Origin: a bacterium 1xD42-87
GTDB lineage: Bacteria; Bacillota; Clostridia; Lachnospirales; Lachnospiraceae
Assembly: GCA_003611805.1 (NCBI GenBank)
Contig: RAYM01000028.1
Coordinates: forward strand, 1 to 64,000
Reading direction: 5' to 3'
DNA: 64,000 nt
The notes beneath the pieces were generated by a model. That model saw only the letters and a program-made list of their open reading frames with translations. It was not told where the DNA came from and did not search any database. The translations under genes were made by a program, and so were the position numbers. Below are positions 8,414-17,742 of the stretch, piece by piece. The first letter of the stretch is position 1. Every line of letters starts with the position of its first letter.

Positions 8414-9532
8414 CTATTTGCCAAAAGACTTATATAAAAACGGCATATATTTATCAATAAAAGGTATCACGGTAACTACTAATAAAACACTTAATAATAA
8501 TACCATACCAACATCGCTCCCAACGTCATCTATGTATCGGTTAAGCCATGGAACAATGTGTATTGATACAATGCTATGCGTGTAAATATGTAACGTCATA
8601 AATAATAATGACCGTTCACCTAAATATGCTAAAATACTAATTTTTTCAAGACACATAGAAAAAATTAGCACTCCCATACTTAAACAAATACTGGCACACC
8701 AAAATATAAGTACACTTTTACCCAATCTCCCCATTGCCACCCAAACATCATATACATAGCTAATATTACCATTGTTGTTTAAAACAGGCATATTATAATA
8801 TGCCAATAATATTCCGGCAATTAATAACAGTATAAAGAAAATCATCTTTTTATATATTGAAAAATTAATATAAATATAAATAATCATTCCCTTAACTAAA
8901 ATCCCAAAAAATATCAAAGCTGCTGCACAAAAAGCACTTCTTAAGCCAAAAAACAAATAATCCTTAAAAATAATATTAGCTTTTCTATCAATAATCATTA
9001 ATGCAACAATTGCAATTACATAATAAATATTTATATTAATATCCAATTTTCTTTTAATGCAATGTATTGTCGTCATTGTAAAAAAAACAATTATATTTGC
9101 CATAAACAACACTGGAAAAAACCATAAAACACTATTTACTCCCACTGTATCTAAATCTTCTGGTCTTCCTAAAATTATTTTGTAAAAAAAAATATCATGA
9201 TTTCCTGACATATTTAAAAAAAAGCACCATATTATGTAAGGGACAAGTAATGTCCTAAATTTTTTTTCAATAAAGTGCGTAATATCTCTTGTTGAAGTAA
9301 TTATAGGATATTGACTTATTATACCCGCAACTATAAAAAACATCTGCATAAAGAAAGCAAGCCAAATCACCCTTATAACCATGAAGCAATTATTAACAGG
9401 CGAAAAATATTGTACATGGTCGATCAATACAAACAATACAGATATAAACTTTGCAATATCAATATATTTAATTCGCCCCCCCCCCCCACACACAAGCGGT
9501 TCACCTTTTTTATCCACATAGCTGTTTTCCAT
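8414..9532 (-). CDS. Membrane O-acyltransferase (acyltransferase-3 family), frame carried through a G12 run
   Basis: A 372-residue multi-span protein. KYIDIAKFISVLFVLIDHVQ near residue 22 holds the family's N-terminal signature and catalytic-type His, MFFIVAGI follows, and LGERSLLFMTLHIYTHS near residue 310 is the C-terminal signature. It probably acetylates or acylates the polysaccharide made by this locus. Codons 16-19 are four consecutive GGG (12 G at 9476-9487), so a one-base slip would stop translation early. In this sequence the gene is in frame (ON). The start codon at 9530-9532 has only a distant GGAAGG upstream and is less certain than the rest. Confidence 0.85.
   Translation of the reverse strand: MENSYVDKKGEPLVCGGGGRIKYIDIAKFISVLFVLIDHVQYFSPVNNCFMVIRVIWLAFFMQMFFIVAGIISQYPIITSTRDITHFIEKKFRTLLVPYIIWCFFLNMSGNHDIFFYKIILGRPEDLDTVGVNSVLWFFPVLFMANIIVFFTMTTIHCIKRKLDININIYYVIAIVALMIIDRKANIIFKDYLFFGLRSAFCAAALIFFGILVKGMIIYIYINFSIYKKMIFFILLLIAGILLAYYNMPVLNNNGNISYVYDVWVAMGRLGKSVLIFWCASICLSMGVLIFSMCLEKISILAYLGERSLLFMTLHIYTHSIVSIHIVPWLNRYIDDVGSDVGMVLLLSVLLVVTVIPFIDKYMPFLYKSFGK
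9476..9487 (-). repeat. G12 run in the 5' end of an acyltransferase gene
   Basis: Twelve G on the coding strand give four glycine codons at positions 16-19 of the protein. Confidence 0.9.
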
Positions 9533-9571
9533 TTCAATCTTATCTGCCTTCCCATTACCTATTATAAAATT

Positions 9572-11635
9572 TCATCCAACTACATCATTTATATTATTTT
9601 TTAACCAGACTGACAAAGATTTATATTCGTAGAGCTTTTTATAATTCTTCTGCACATTATTTTGATAGAAATCCCGAATTGCTCTCTGCCCGCTTGGATT
9701 TCCATCTCTAAAATATGCTTCATGATGATCCCATAATCCATCCCCAAATTCACACCAAATCACCATTTCAGGAGGATTACTTTCAAGTTTCTCTGCATCT
9801 GCTATTGCTATTTCATCGGGACAAACATCAAAATAATGAATCGGCGCATATGTACCTATCTTCCTCTCTGTTAATACATTAAAAAGTGGTATGTTAGGAA
9901 ATTGATATACAATATCGTCTTCATCTGTATAATCTTCTATCAGATTAACTATTGTTTCATATGCTATTTCTGTTTCAAGATCAATCTTATATCCTTCCAA
10001 ACCGTCCACCATACTATACACATAATTCGTGTCGTCTCTGCCTAATCCAATCGAATCCCATCTATGCCAAGTATATGCCACCACCTGTTTTTCTGTCACC
10101 GTTATAAATATGCAGATGACAATGAGAGCAGTTATCGGCAATCCAATTACCGCCTTATATAATATGCACCTTTTACGCTCTTCTTTATTCTTTTTCATAT
10201 GAGAAAAAGCAGCATTATATATCATTGCAAAAAAGAGCACTGCTGCTGGAAATATATTGTACTCTTCTACAACGGACGATATCATCCCCAAACCTATCAA
10301 GCACATTGTAAAAGCATTTAATATAAATACCTTAATTCCTCCATAGATTTTCTGTTTAAATATAAATTGCGCGATCTGATATATCAAAACCATCAACATT
10401 AGCCAAAAAATAACATTTATTAATCCCCTTTTTAAATTAAAAAGCGACATCTGATTATATATATTAGATTTCCACTGATAGTTCATGCAATAAGGTATAA
10501 GAATACTAAGCAATAAAACAAATCCAATAATAATTGGCGATAATTTGTTACTATACTCTGCAATATTTTTCTGTTCCACCTTATTTACTACCTTCTGCAA
10601 ACAAACCAGAATCGTTCGTATTAGCAAATAAACTAAAACAATATTTAAAACAAAAGAATAGGAAGTAATATTACCTGTTTCTGTCTGAATAATTTGACCC
10701 GATCGATATATTATTAAAAGAAACATCACGAAATAATATACTTCTTTAATTATAATTCTTGCAGAATCTTGAAATATCTTTAAACAATCGCCCTTTTTAT
10801 TTCTTTGCTTAACAAGTAACAGCAGAAATATTAAAGCAGCTATCACTACTTCAAGAAAATGAAATTGATATTGTAAAACTCTTCCCCAAAGCCCTCCAAA
10901 ATCTCCTTTTACTGTCATAGAAGAAGTAATGCAATTCATAAAATCTTTAAAGCTTCCTTGTACAACCAACCCTATAAGCCCTGGCAGGCAGGCAAGAAAA
11001 ACACCTAAAATAAATGCCACCATTTTTTTGATCGCATAAGTAATTTGATTCCGCTGTAAGTAAAATATCATAATACCCAAAGCAGCAAAGAAAATAATGA
11101 CAACACATGTTTGTTTTGAAAAAAGACCTATCCCCAGCCATGCACCTGATACAGCCAAATAAATGTTCGCAAATTTTTCTTCTTCCTGCACCAATGCTTT
11201 GACACAAAAGAAACTACCCATAATAACATAAAACTGAATCATTTGATTATAATCAAACGGTATATCCATCATATAGCTGACTTGCAGAACAAGTCCAATA
11301 AAGGTACATACAAAACTTACATTCTTTGATGCAAAAGAACGGGTAATAGAATATACAACACAAACTTCTATCCAACGTATTATTAATCCAATAATATAAT
11401 ATGCTATTATTAAATTACCAAATATTTTATATAAGAATGCATACAAATACACATAATAAGGCGGTAAAAAACAAAAAATATCTTTATATAAAATTTCGCC
11501 ACTATTCACTCTCCACGCATAATAATTCCACCAACCAATTTGCGGTGGAATTACCGCTTGCACATAAACAATATGTAATACAACAAAGCATACTAACAAA
11601 AAGCATAACTGTGGTTCTATTTTAAGTCTCTTCAT
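9572..11635 (-). CDS. Large membrane protein, probable GT-C glycosyltransferase
   Basis: A 687-residue protein with about 12 membrane segments and a soluble C-terminal part of about 150 residues. The first outer loop reads IGWWNYYAWRVNSGEILYKD and is followed by FLPPYYVYLYAFLYKIFG, like the PP-containing loop of ArnT/PMT-type GT-C enzymes that use polyprenyl-phosphate sugar donors. The start at ATG 11633-11635 has AAAGG about 9 nt upstream, 19 bp after the GtrB-like gene. The pair GtrB-like plus GT-C fits a donor-synthesis and transfer couple. The acceptor is unknown. Confidence 0.65.
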   Translation of the reverse strand: MKRLKIEPQLCFLLVCFVVLHIVYVQAVIPPQIGWWNYYAWRVNSGEILYKDIFCFLPPYYVYLYAFLYKIFGNLIIAYYIIGLIIRWIEVCVVYSITRSFASKNVSFVCTFIGLVLQVSYMMDIPFDYNQMIQFYVIMGSFFCVKALVQEEEKFANIYLAVSGAWLGIGLFSKQTCVVIIFFAALGIMIFYLQRNQITYAIKKMVAFILGVFLACLPGLIGLVVQGSFKDFMNCITSSMTVKGDFGGLWGRVLQYQFHFLEVVIAALIFLLLLVKQRNKKGDCLKIFQDSARIIIKEVYYFVMFLLIIYRSGQIIQTETGNITSYSFVLNIVLVYLLIRTILVCLQKVVNKVEQKNIAEYSNKLSPIIIGFVLLLSILIPYCMNYQWKSNIYNQMSLFNLKRGLINVIFWLMLMVLIYQIAQFIFKQKIYGGIKVFILNAFTMCLIGLGMISSVVEEYNIFPAAVLFFAMIYNAAFSHMKKNKEERKRCILYKAVIGLPITALIVICIFITVTEKQVVAYTWHRWDSIGLGRDDTNYVYSMVDGLEGYKIDLETEIAYETIVNLIEDYTDEDDIVYQFPNIPLFNVLTERKIGTYAPIHYFDVCPDEIAIADAEKLESNPPEMVIWCEFGDGLWDHHEAYFRDGNPSGQRAIRDFYQNNVQKNYKKLYEYKSLSVWLKNNINDVVG

Positions 11636-11654
11636 TCTTCCAGCCTTTCTACTT

Positions 11655-12593
11655 CTAATTATCAAAATTAATCCGCTCTTCCTCTATGACTAACGGTCTA
11701 TTCATAATACGTTTATTAATGCTTAATATATATTCTCCCATAAATCCAATAAAAAACAGCTGCAAGGATCCAAGTCCAAGCACTGAAAGCAATATGGGTG
11801 CCATCCCAGCAATAAACCTATCCCAATATATCAGCTTTAAAACAAGGTACACCAACGCAATAATGATACTAATCGCTGCCATTATAAATCCTATAATCGT
11901 TGCAATTCTTAATCCGATTTTGGTATAGGAAGTAAAACTCAACATCGCAGCATCATATAAAGTAAACCAGTTATTGTGCGTCTTACCCGCCCTGCGCTGC
12001 TGCTGTTCATACGGAATGTCCTTTCTCTTATATCCCAGTTCTGCAACGATACCTCGCAAAAAAGGCGTGGGATCATCCAGCTTTTTTAAAACCTCAATAA
12101 AACTTTTATCATAAAGCCCTGTTCCAGTAAAATGTTCTATCTGATCAACATCAGACATTTTCCTAATTACCTTATAATAACAGCTTCTCAAAAAGCGCAT
12201 TATTTTATTTTCTTTACTGGTTGTTTTTATCGCGCAGACAATTTTATATCCCTGCTCCCACTCTTTTATGAATTGAGGTATCAATTCAATCGGATCCTGG
12301 AAATCACAACACATCGTAATTGTACAGTCCCCGGTTGTCTGACACATGCCATAATAGGGTGAATTAAACTGTCCAAAATTCTTTGCATTAAAAATTGCTT
12401 TAATACGAGAATTTTTAGCGCATATTTCCCTTAACAAAGACCGTGTGTTATCTGTTGAATTATTATCAATAAATAAAAGTTCATAATCATATTTAGCAAG
12501 CTCCGTTTCAAAAAGCGAAACGATTTCTTTGCTCATCGGCACAACATTTTCTTCTTCGTTATAGCAGGGGATCATAACACTAATCTTCTTCAT
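11655..12593 (-). CDS. Family 2 glycosyltransferase, GtrB / dolichol-phosphate mannosyltransferase type
   Basis: A 312-residue protein with a GT2 domain: ISVMIPCYNEEENV at the N-terminus, FIDNNSTDNT as the first acidic motif, and CCDFQDP with the catalytic Asp pair. QQQRRAGKT follows, then two C-terminal membrane helices and a cytoplasmic tail. Proteins of this build make undecaprenyl-phosphate-linked glucose or another hexose. With GtrA at 4.8-5.3 kb it would supply the lipid-linked sugar that GtrA flips. The chosen ATG (12591-12593) has AAGG 8 nt upstream. Confidence 0.9.
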   Translation of the reverse strand: MKKISVMIPCYNEEENVVPMSKEIVSLFETELAKYDYELLFIDNNSTDNTRSLLREICAKNSRIKAIFNAKNFGQFNSPYYGMCQTTGDCTITMCCDFQDPIELIPQFIKEWEQGYKIVCAIKTTSKENKIMRFLRSCYYKVIRKMSDVDQIEHFTGTGLYDKSFIEVLKKLDDPTPFLRGIVAELGYKRKDIPYEQQQRRAGKTHNNWFTLYDAAMLSFTSYTKIGLRIATIIGFIMAAISIIIALVYLVLKLIYWDRFIAGMAPILLSVLGLGSLQLFFIGFMGEYILSINKRIMNRPLVIEEERINFDN

Positions 12594-12620
12594 CTCTGTT
12601 ACCTTCTTTTTCATGCTGTC

Positions 12621-13559
12621 TTAACAGAACTCTATGGTCTCTTTTATTCCTGATTCAAAAGAATATTCCGAAGTATATCCCGTATCTTTAATCAATTCCT
12701 CAATATCCGCACATAAATACATTACCTGCTTGGAAGAATATGCAACATCGCCATATCCTACTTCTGCCTGCGGGTTTATTGTATTTCTAATAATCTCTAT
12801 ATATTCTCTAAGTGGCTTTGTTATACCGCTCCCCAGACAATATGTTTTTCCATCAACGCCTTTCTCTCCTAGTAAATACATCATTTTTGCTGCATCCTTA
12901 GAATATAAATAATCCCACATCTGTTCTCCCTTCGTGCAGGATGCCCTTTCCCCTTCCATCATTTTCCGAACCATACTCATAATCATCGTATTACAACCAT
13001 CATAAGGTCCATATACACTTAAAATTCGCGTCCAAATATGCCGCATTCCCTTCTGTTCGCACAAGATTCTGGTCATTTGTCCGGCACACAACTTGGCAAT
13101 ACCATATCCGCTCTCGGGAAACACAGCAACTTTTGCATTCAACTTTCCTTCATATCTGCCATACTCCGCCTGAGAACCGGCTCCTATGAAAGTCCCGCAT
13201 CCCAATTTAGAAGCTGCACTCACTGCATCCAAAGCATATGTGACATTACGGTTTTGCATATACATATCATTTCTGCTATCCCCAAACGTGCCATCCCATG
13301 CAAAATGGTAAAACACATCAATCGGAATATCCCTATCCCAGCTTCTCCTTTCAATCACTGTTTGAATTCTCTGAGGCAACTCAACCATTTCTGCAAGAGC
13401 ACATTCAACCTTCAATACTTTTTCAGACTCTTTGATTTGATTTTTTCGTTTAGAATTGCCCCTGACCACGGCTATTACCTGAACATCTCTATTACTTAAA
13501 TATTCTATTAGAGCCATACCGATAGCTCCCGTTGGTCCCGTCATAACTACACGCTTCAT
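12621..13559 (-). CDS. NAD-dependent epimerase/dehydratase/reductase
   Basis: A 312-residue extended SDR. It has MTGPTGAIGMALIEYL as the nucleotide-binding start, YHFAWDGTFG, GAGSQAEYG and the catalytic YGIAK. It acts on a nucleotide sugar. Next to the ThDP enzyme and the RfbH/RfbF genes it could be the reductase that follows C-2 attachment in a yersiniose-type pathway (YerF role); this is inference. The ATG at 13557-13559 has a GGAGG site 7 nt upstream; the longer open frame before it lacks one. Confidence 0.8.
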   Translation of the reverse strand: MKRVVMTGPTGAIGMALIEYLSNRDVQVIAVVRGNSKRKNQIKESEKVLKVECALAEMVELPQRIQTVIERRSWDRDIPIDVFYHFAWDGTFGDSRNDMYMQNRNVTYALDAVSAASKLGCGTFIGAGSQAEYGRYEGKLNAKVAVFPESGYGIAKLCAGQMTRILCEQKGMRHIWTRILSVYGPYDGCNTMIMSMVRKMMEGERASCTKGEQMWDYLYSKDAAKMMYLLGEKGVDGKTYCLGSGITKPLREYIEIIRNTINPQAEVGYGDVAYSSKQVMYLCADIEELIKDTGYTSEYSFESGIKETIEFC

Positions 13560-13596
13560 AGAATATCCTCCAGCCTGTTTTTCCCTTACTAATCTA

Positions 13597-15411
13597 TCAC
13601 AAATGATTGCTGTCATATTCCTTACGTGGAAGGAAAGGAGCCATATCATCAATAGCAGCAGAAACAATCTGTCCTGACGGCAGAACTTTCGAACTTGATT
13701 TCGGAGCAAAATTCTGATGCCAGTCAACAAAAACTTCACAAAAAGCAGGTCCCTCGACGTTCAACACTTCGTTAATTCTATCGCAAATATTTTCTAAACT
13801 ATCTATTCCATAATAAGGAATACCAAATGCTGGAATCACTTTGGAAAAGTCTGGAATACTCAATCCGTATCCGCCACCTATCCCAACAAAATTCTGCCCT
13901 TTAAACAAATTCTCCTGTGTCTGCCTGATAGAATGATACCCATTATTATTCAGCAAAAAAATCTTAACATCTAATTGATTGAATACAATAGTCTGCAATT
14001 CCTGTATGTTCATCATAAAACTGCCGTCACCGTCGATACATATGATTCTCTTATCAGGTTTGGCGACACAGGCACCAATAGCAGCAGGAAGTCCAAACCC
14101 CATGGCAGCACAGCCGGAGTTTGTGTAAAGTCTCTGTTTCCTCTTAATTATAGCTGCCTGAAAAGAAATGACACAGGCTGACCCGTTTCCGCACACAATA
14201 GAATCATCTTCCCTCAGTTCCTTAAAGAACTCTGTCATAAATGCATATGGATTAAGCCCTCTCTCATCCTGATAGTATTCTGGCAGCGTCACTGGATATT
14301 TTTCATTAAGGTCACGGCACCAGCCGAGCCACTCAGCATGTTTATCTTTCTTCTTATAATCCGAGCTGACGATATCCCTAAGCACGTCCCGAAGGTCTGC
14401 ATGAATAGGATAATCCACATGTACTGTTGGCTTATGTAATTCAGCCTCGTCAATATCTATAGCCATCTTGTAGGCGTTCTTTGCAAACTCGCCAAAATTA
14501 AAACCAATCATCCGAATATTCAGCCTACAACCCACAACAATGAGCAAATCAGCATTCTGCATAATGAAATTACCAGCCCTGTTGCCAACGCTGCCGGGAC
14601 GACCACAGTACATGGGATGAGAATCCCATATAATATCATGTGCATCCCATGCTGTAACTACCGGAATACCTAATTTTTCTACAGCCTGTATAAATGTCCC
14701 CTGTTGATTGGCATGCCTTATGGCTGTTCCCGCTAAAATAACAGGGTGCTTTGCCTCCGCAACTTTTTTAAGGAGATATTCCGTATCCTCTTTCCGATAG
14801 CTGGGGTTTTCCTGATAATATGACGCCCAATTCTCATCAATATATGCCTGCTCGTCAAATGCATCCAATTCATCCGTTTCAACTACTGTAGAAGCCACAT
14901 CCCCTGGAATGTCAAGCCATACCGGTCCTGGTCTCCCGTTAAGCATCAGAAACCACGCCTTCTCCATTTCCTTACGTATGCTTCTCGGATCGGTAATCAT
15001 CTTTGCATATTTTGTCATGGTTTTGATAGAATCCGTAATCTGTACTTCCTGATCCCCTAATTGGCGAAGCGGAAGATTCGTAGACCAGACCGTTGTCTCT
15101 CTTTTTGCCTGTCCAGATATCACAAACATCGGTATCGAATCAACATAAGCACCAAACACTCCTGTGATGGCGTTCGTGGCTCCTGGTCCTCCTGTCACAC
15201 AAACCGGCGCTATTTTTCCAGACTCACGAAAATATCCTTCTGCCGCAATCGAACAAGCCTGCTCATGATGATTAAATATAATATGTAACTCTTCTTGATG
15301 ACCAAAAGCATCATTCAGGTGCATGGCTGCACCGCCTGTCACCATAAACATATCTGTTACATTCTTTCGTGTAAAAAACTCTGCCATATACTTTGCGACT
15401 TTTAATTTCAT
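13597..15411 (-). CDS. Thiamine-diphosphate enzyme of the acetolactate synthase type
   Basis: A 604-residue three-domain ThDP enzyme. NHHEQACSIAAEGYFR near residue 53 contains the cofactor-activating Glu, GGPGATNAITGV follows, and GDGSFMMNIQEL with the later NNN is the ThDP-Mg motif. The family decarboxylates pyruvate or other 2-oxo acids and transfers the C-2 unit. Biosynthetic acetolactate synthase is usually found with ilvN/ilvC, none of which are here; instead the gene sits among CDP-sugar genes. YerE, a ThDP enzyme that adds a two-carbon branch to CDP-3,6-dideoxy-4-ketohexose, is the best-fitting precedent. The start at 15409-15411 has GGAGGATGG upstream. Confidence 0.85.
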   Translation of the reverse strand: MKLKVAKYMAEFFTRKNVTDMFMVTGGAAMHLNDAFGHQEELHIIFNHHEQACSIAAEGYFRESGKIAPVCVTGGPGATNAITGVFGAYVDSIPMFVISGQAKRETTVWSTNLPLRQLGDQEVQITDSIKTMTKYAKMITDPRSIRKEMEKAWFLMLNGRPGPVWLDIPGDVASTVVETDELDAFDEQAYIDENWASYYQENPSYRKEDTEYLLKKVAEAKHPVILAGTAIRHANQQGTFIQAVEKLGIPVVTAWDAHDIIWDSHPMYCGRPGSVGNRAGNFIMQNADLLIVVGCRLNIRMIGFNFGEFAKNAYKMAIDIDEAELHKPTVHVDYPIHADLRDVLRDIVSSDYKKKDKHAEWLGWCRDLNEKYPVTLPEYYQDERGLNPYAFMTEFFKELREDDSIVCGNGSACVISFQAAIIKRKQRLYTNSGCAAMGFGLPAAIGACVAKPDKRIICIDGDGSFMMNIQELQTIVFNQLDVKIFLLNNNGYHSIRQTQENLFKGQNFVGIGGGYGLSIPDFSKVIPAFGIPYYGIDSLENICDRINEVLNVEGPAFCEVFVDWHQNFAPKSSSKVLPSGQIVSAAIDDMAPFLPRKEYDSNHL

Positions 15412-15428
15412 GGAATATCCATCCTCCA

Positions 15429-16079
15429 TCAAAAATAATTTATCAGTGCTCCCGGTGTATTAGCATAGCCAACCGCGCCAGCCTGTAAAACCTCGTTCGC
15501 CGTCCGAAATCCAAACCCATAGGTTACTCCGATAAAATCAATTCCCATCTTCTGTGCACCTACAGCATCATAACTACTGTCGCCAACCATAACTGCGTTC
15601 AATCCATCATATATTCTACAATCCAGCAAGCATTTTTCAATAATATCAACTTTTTTTAACTTATTCTCATGATCCGCGCCATACATAATCTTTGTATACT
15701 TATCAAATCCAAAATGCTTCAATATTAACTCCGCGTAATCCTGTCGTTTATAAGTTGCAACTGCGATCCTAATTCCTCTCTGATAAAGATTTTCAAACAC
15801 TTCATATATCCCGGCATAAGGTACCGCCTTTAACAAATCGTAATCTTTGTAACGGTTTCTGAAGCATGTTGCAATTGTCTGTAAAATATCACCCTCCAAA
15901 TGATATGCCTTTGCAAACGAATCCTGTATGGGCGGTCCGATAAATGTGAGCAACTGCTCATCCGACAGCATGGTTAATCCCATTTTATCAATTGTATATT
16001 TTACCGCTGCCAGCAGTCCCTCCGCCGTATCAAGAATTGTTCCATCCAAATCAAAGACAGCTATCTTATATTGTTTCAT
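15429..16079 (-). CDS. HAD-family phosphatase (phosphoglycolate phosphatase-like)
   Basis: A 216-residue HAD hydrolase with the nucleophile motif FDLDGTILDT at residues 8-17, an alpha-helical cap, VATYKRQDY as motif II region and MVGDSSYDAVGA as motif IV. It probably removes phosphate from a sugar or other small intermediate of the locus. The ATG at 16077-16079 follows AAAAGG. It lies 17 bp before the ThDP gene start and 16 bp after the aldolase-like gene, so the three are very likely co-transcribed. Confidence 0.85.
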   Translation of the reverse strand: MKQYKIAVFDLDGTILDTAEGLLAAVKYTIDKMGLTMLSDEQLLTFIGPPIQDSFAKAYHLEGDILQTIATCFRNRYKDYDLLKAVPYAGIYEVFENLYQRGIRIAVATYKRQDYAELILKHFGFDKYTKIMYGADHENKLKKVDIIEKCLLDCRIYDGLNAVMVGDSSYDAVGAQKMGIDFIGVTYGFGFRTANEVLQAGAVGYANTPGALINYF

Positions 16080-16095
16080 GGCATGTTTTACCTTT

Positions 16096-17706
16096 TCAAC
16101 TAATGTACAGAGAATCTGTAATAAAATCCATTTCAATCTGTGAACGCATATCATCTAACACATGTCTAGTATATATATTTAAACGTTCCGCCTGATCCTT
16201 TGAGTATTGATACTCCATATTTGCATTCACATGATCCTGATTTTTTTCGCCTACATATCCGTCAAAGCCTCCCAGTGCCACCCTTTTAATACCCAGTCTG
16301 ATCATTACCTTTAACAACATAAGAAACGAATTGTCAATTATCTCTGCACTCTCATCCAACAGTGGAGAAACATCTAACGAATATTCAAATTTATCGGCAT
16401 TCATGGCTGTGACATTACTGGTCGCTATCACATGAACCACATTTCTTTTCTTTAATAACGCGGATGATATCTGCACATACCTTTTAGCATTACTGAGAAA
16501 AATATAATCCGTGTGTAAATCATCTGAAAGATAGTTAATAGAAATCACAATCGGTTTATTCATATTAATGTATCTTTGAATCTTTTCCTTATCCCTCTCA
16601 ATACTTCTTCCAGGTCCCAATAATAAAATATTCTTTTGGCTAAAGGTTTCTCTTAGTTTTTCAATATCCCTTTCATCATCTACATAAATTTGTTTTTGAT
16701 ATTCACAATACAGCTTTTCTCCAAGCTCCTTATCATACAAAAGCTGCTTATCGCCATAATCCTTTAATTTTGCCAGTACCTCATTGATTTGTTTCACAGA
16801 CAGGGTTTTCTTCTCCATCAAATCTGTCACATAAGACGGATGGCAATTATTCAATGCCGCTATATAGAAAAACATATTATATCCCCAAGGTTTTTCTATA
16901 TAGAATTCCATAATACTCGCATCGGTCGCTTCCAAAATCTGTGACAAGTCATAATGCTTTTGAAACCGCTCATTTAAATACATTGCCAATAATTCAATTG
17001 GACAATTTCCCGCGCTCTTTCCCATGCCATATATCGTCGCATCGACAAGTAATTTCCTATCCGTCCTTTGTGATAGCATTTCTACGCAGTTAGCAAATGC
17101 ACGTTGGAAATTATTATGGGAATGATATCCCAAAGAAATGTTCGGATTTAACTTACGATTCAGCTCATTGTAATAATGCATCAGATTCTCTTGCTGAAGC
17201 AGTCCATAAGTATCAACCATAGACACCGCATATGGTTCCAGTTCATTTGCAAGACAAATCAGATCACTTAATTCCTCGTCGTTATAACTCGTAATCGACA
17301 CCAACTGTACAAAAACCTTGTACCCTAAATCTTTAAGCTGTCTACAGAAGTCAATCGCCTGTGCCCTGACATGTTTCTTAAAAATAACCCGGATTCCGTC
17401 AAATATTGTTTCTCCATAAGGCTGAATATTTTCAATGCTGCATGTTCCAAAATCAATCATTCCTACAAGCAATGACCCTTTTTTGTCCAGTCCTTCAAAA
17501 ATTTGATTAAAGCTTTCCGTATTGGGCGCTATACTTCTATTAAAGTCAAAGGGGCGGCGCTCATCAATAAATCCTAATTCTATAAAGTCCACCCCCGCAC
17601 TGACTAGTCTCTCAAAAATGCTAATAAGATTATCATGTCCAAAATTCCAATCATTTACATAGCCACCATCACGAAGTGTGCAATCTAAGAGACTTATTTC
17701 TGACAT
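16096..17706 (-). CDS. HMG-CoA-lyase-like aldolase with an extra C-terminal domain
   Basis: A 536-residue protein. Residues 1-300 form a DRE-TIM (HMGL-like) barrel: LLDCTLRDGGYVNDW carries the R-D metal-binding motif, and GYHSHNNFQRA gives the HxH-type ligand. This family includes 4-hydroxy-2-oxovalerate aldolase. Residues 335-536 form another domain starting NILLLGPGRSIERDKE, which I do not assign; it looks like a Rossmann-type fold. Two-domain proteins of this kind occur in surface-polysaccharide loci. A carbon-carbon bond reaction with pyruvate would fit the ThDP neighbour, but the substrate is unknown. Confidence 0.75.
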   Translation of the reverse strand: MSEISLLDCTLRDGGYVNDWNFGHDNLISIFERLVSAGVDFIELGFIDERRPFDFNRSIAPNTESFNQIFEGLDKKGSLLVGMIDFGTCSIENIQPYGETIFDGIRVIFKKHVRAQAIDFCRQLKDLGYKVFVQLVSITSYNDEELSDLICLANELEPYAVSMVDTYGLLQQENLMHYYNELNRKLNPNISLGYHSHNNFQRAFANCVEMLSQRTDRKLLVDATIYGMGKSAGNCPIELLAMYLNERFQKHYDLSQILEATDASIMEFYIEKPWGYNMFFYIAALNNCHPSYVTDLMEKKTLSVKQINEVLAKLKDYGDKQLLYDKELGEKLYCEYQKQIYVDDERDIEKLRETFSQKNILLLGPGRSIERDKEKIQRYINMNKPIVISINYLSDDLHTDYIFLSNAKRYVQISSALLKKRNVVHVIATSNVTAMNADKFEYSLDVSPLLDESAEIIDNSFLMLLKVMIRLGIKRVALGGFDGYVGEKNQDHVNANMEYQYSKDQAERLNIYTRHVLDDMRSQIEMDFITDSLYIS

Positions 17707-17742
17707 ACCTATTCACCATCCCTATATTCATAAACCAACTGG

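Noticed and set aside
13597-15411. Anabolic acetolactate synthase (ilvB)
   Set aside because: No ilvN, ilvC or leu genes are near and the context is a CDP-sugar cluster; the name would mislead.
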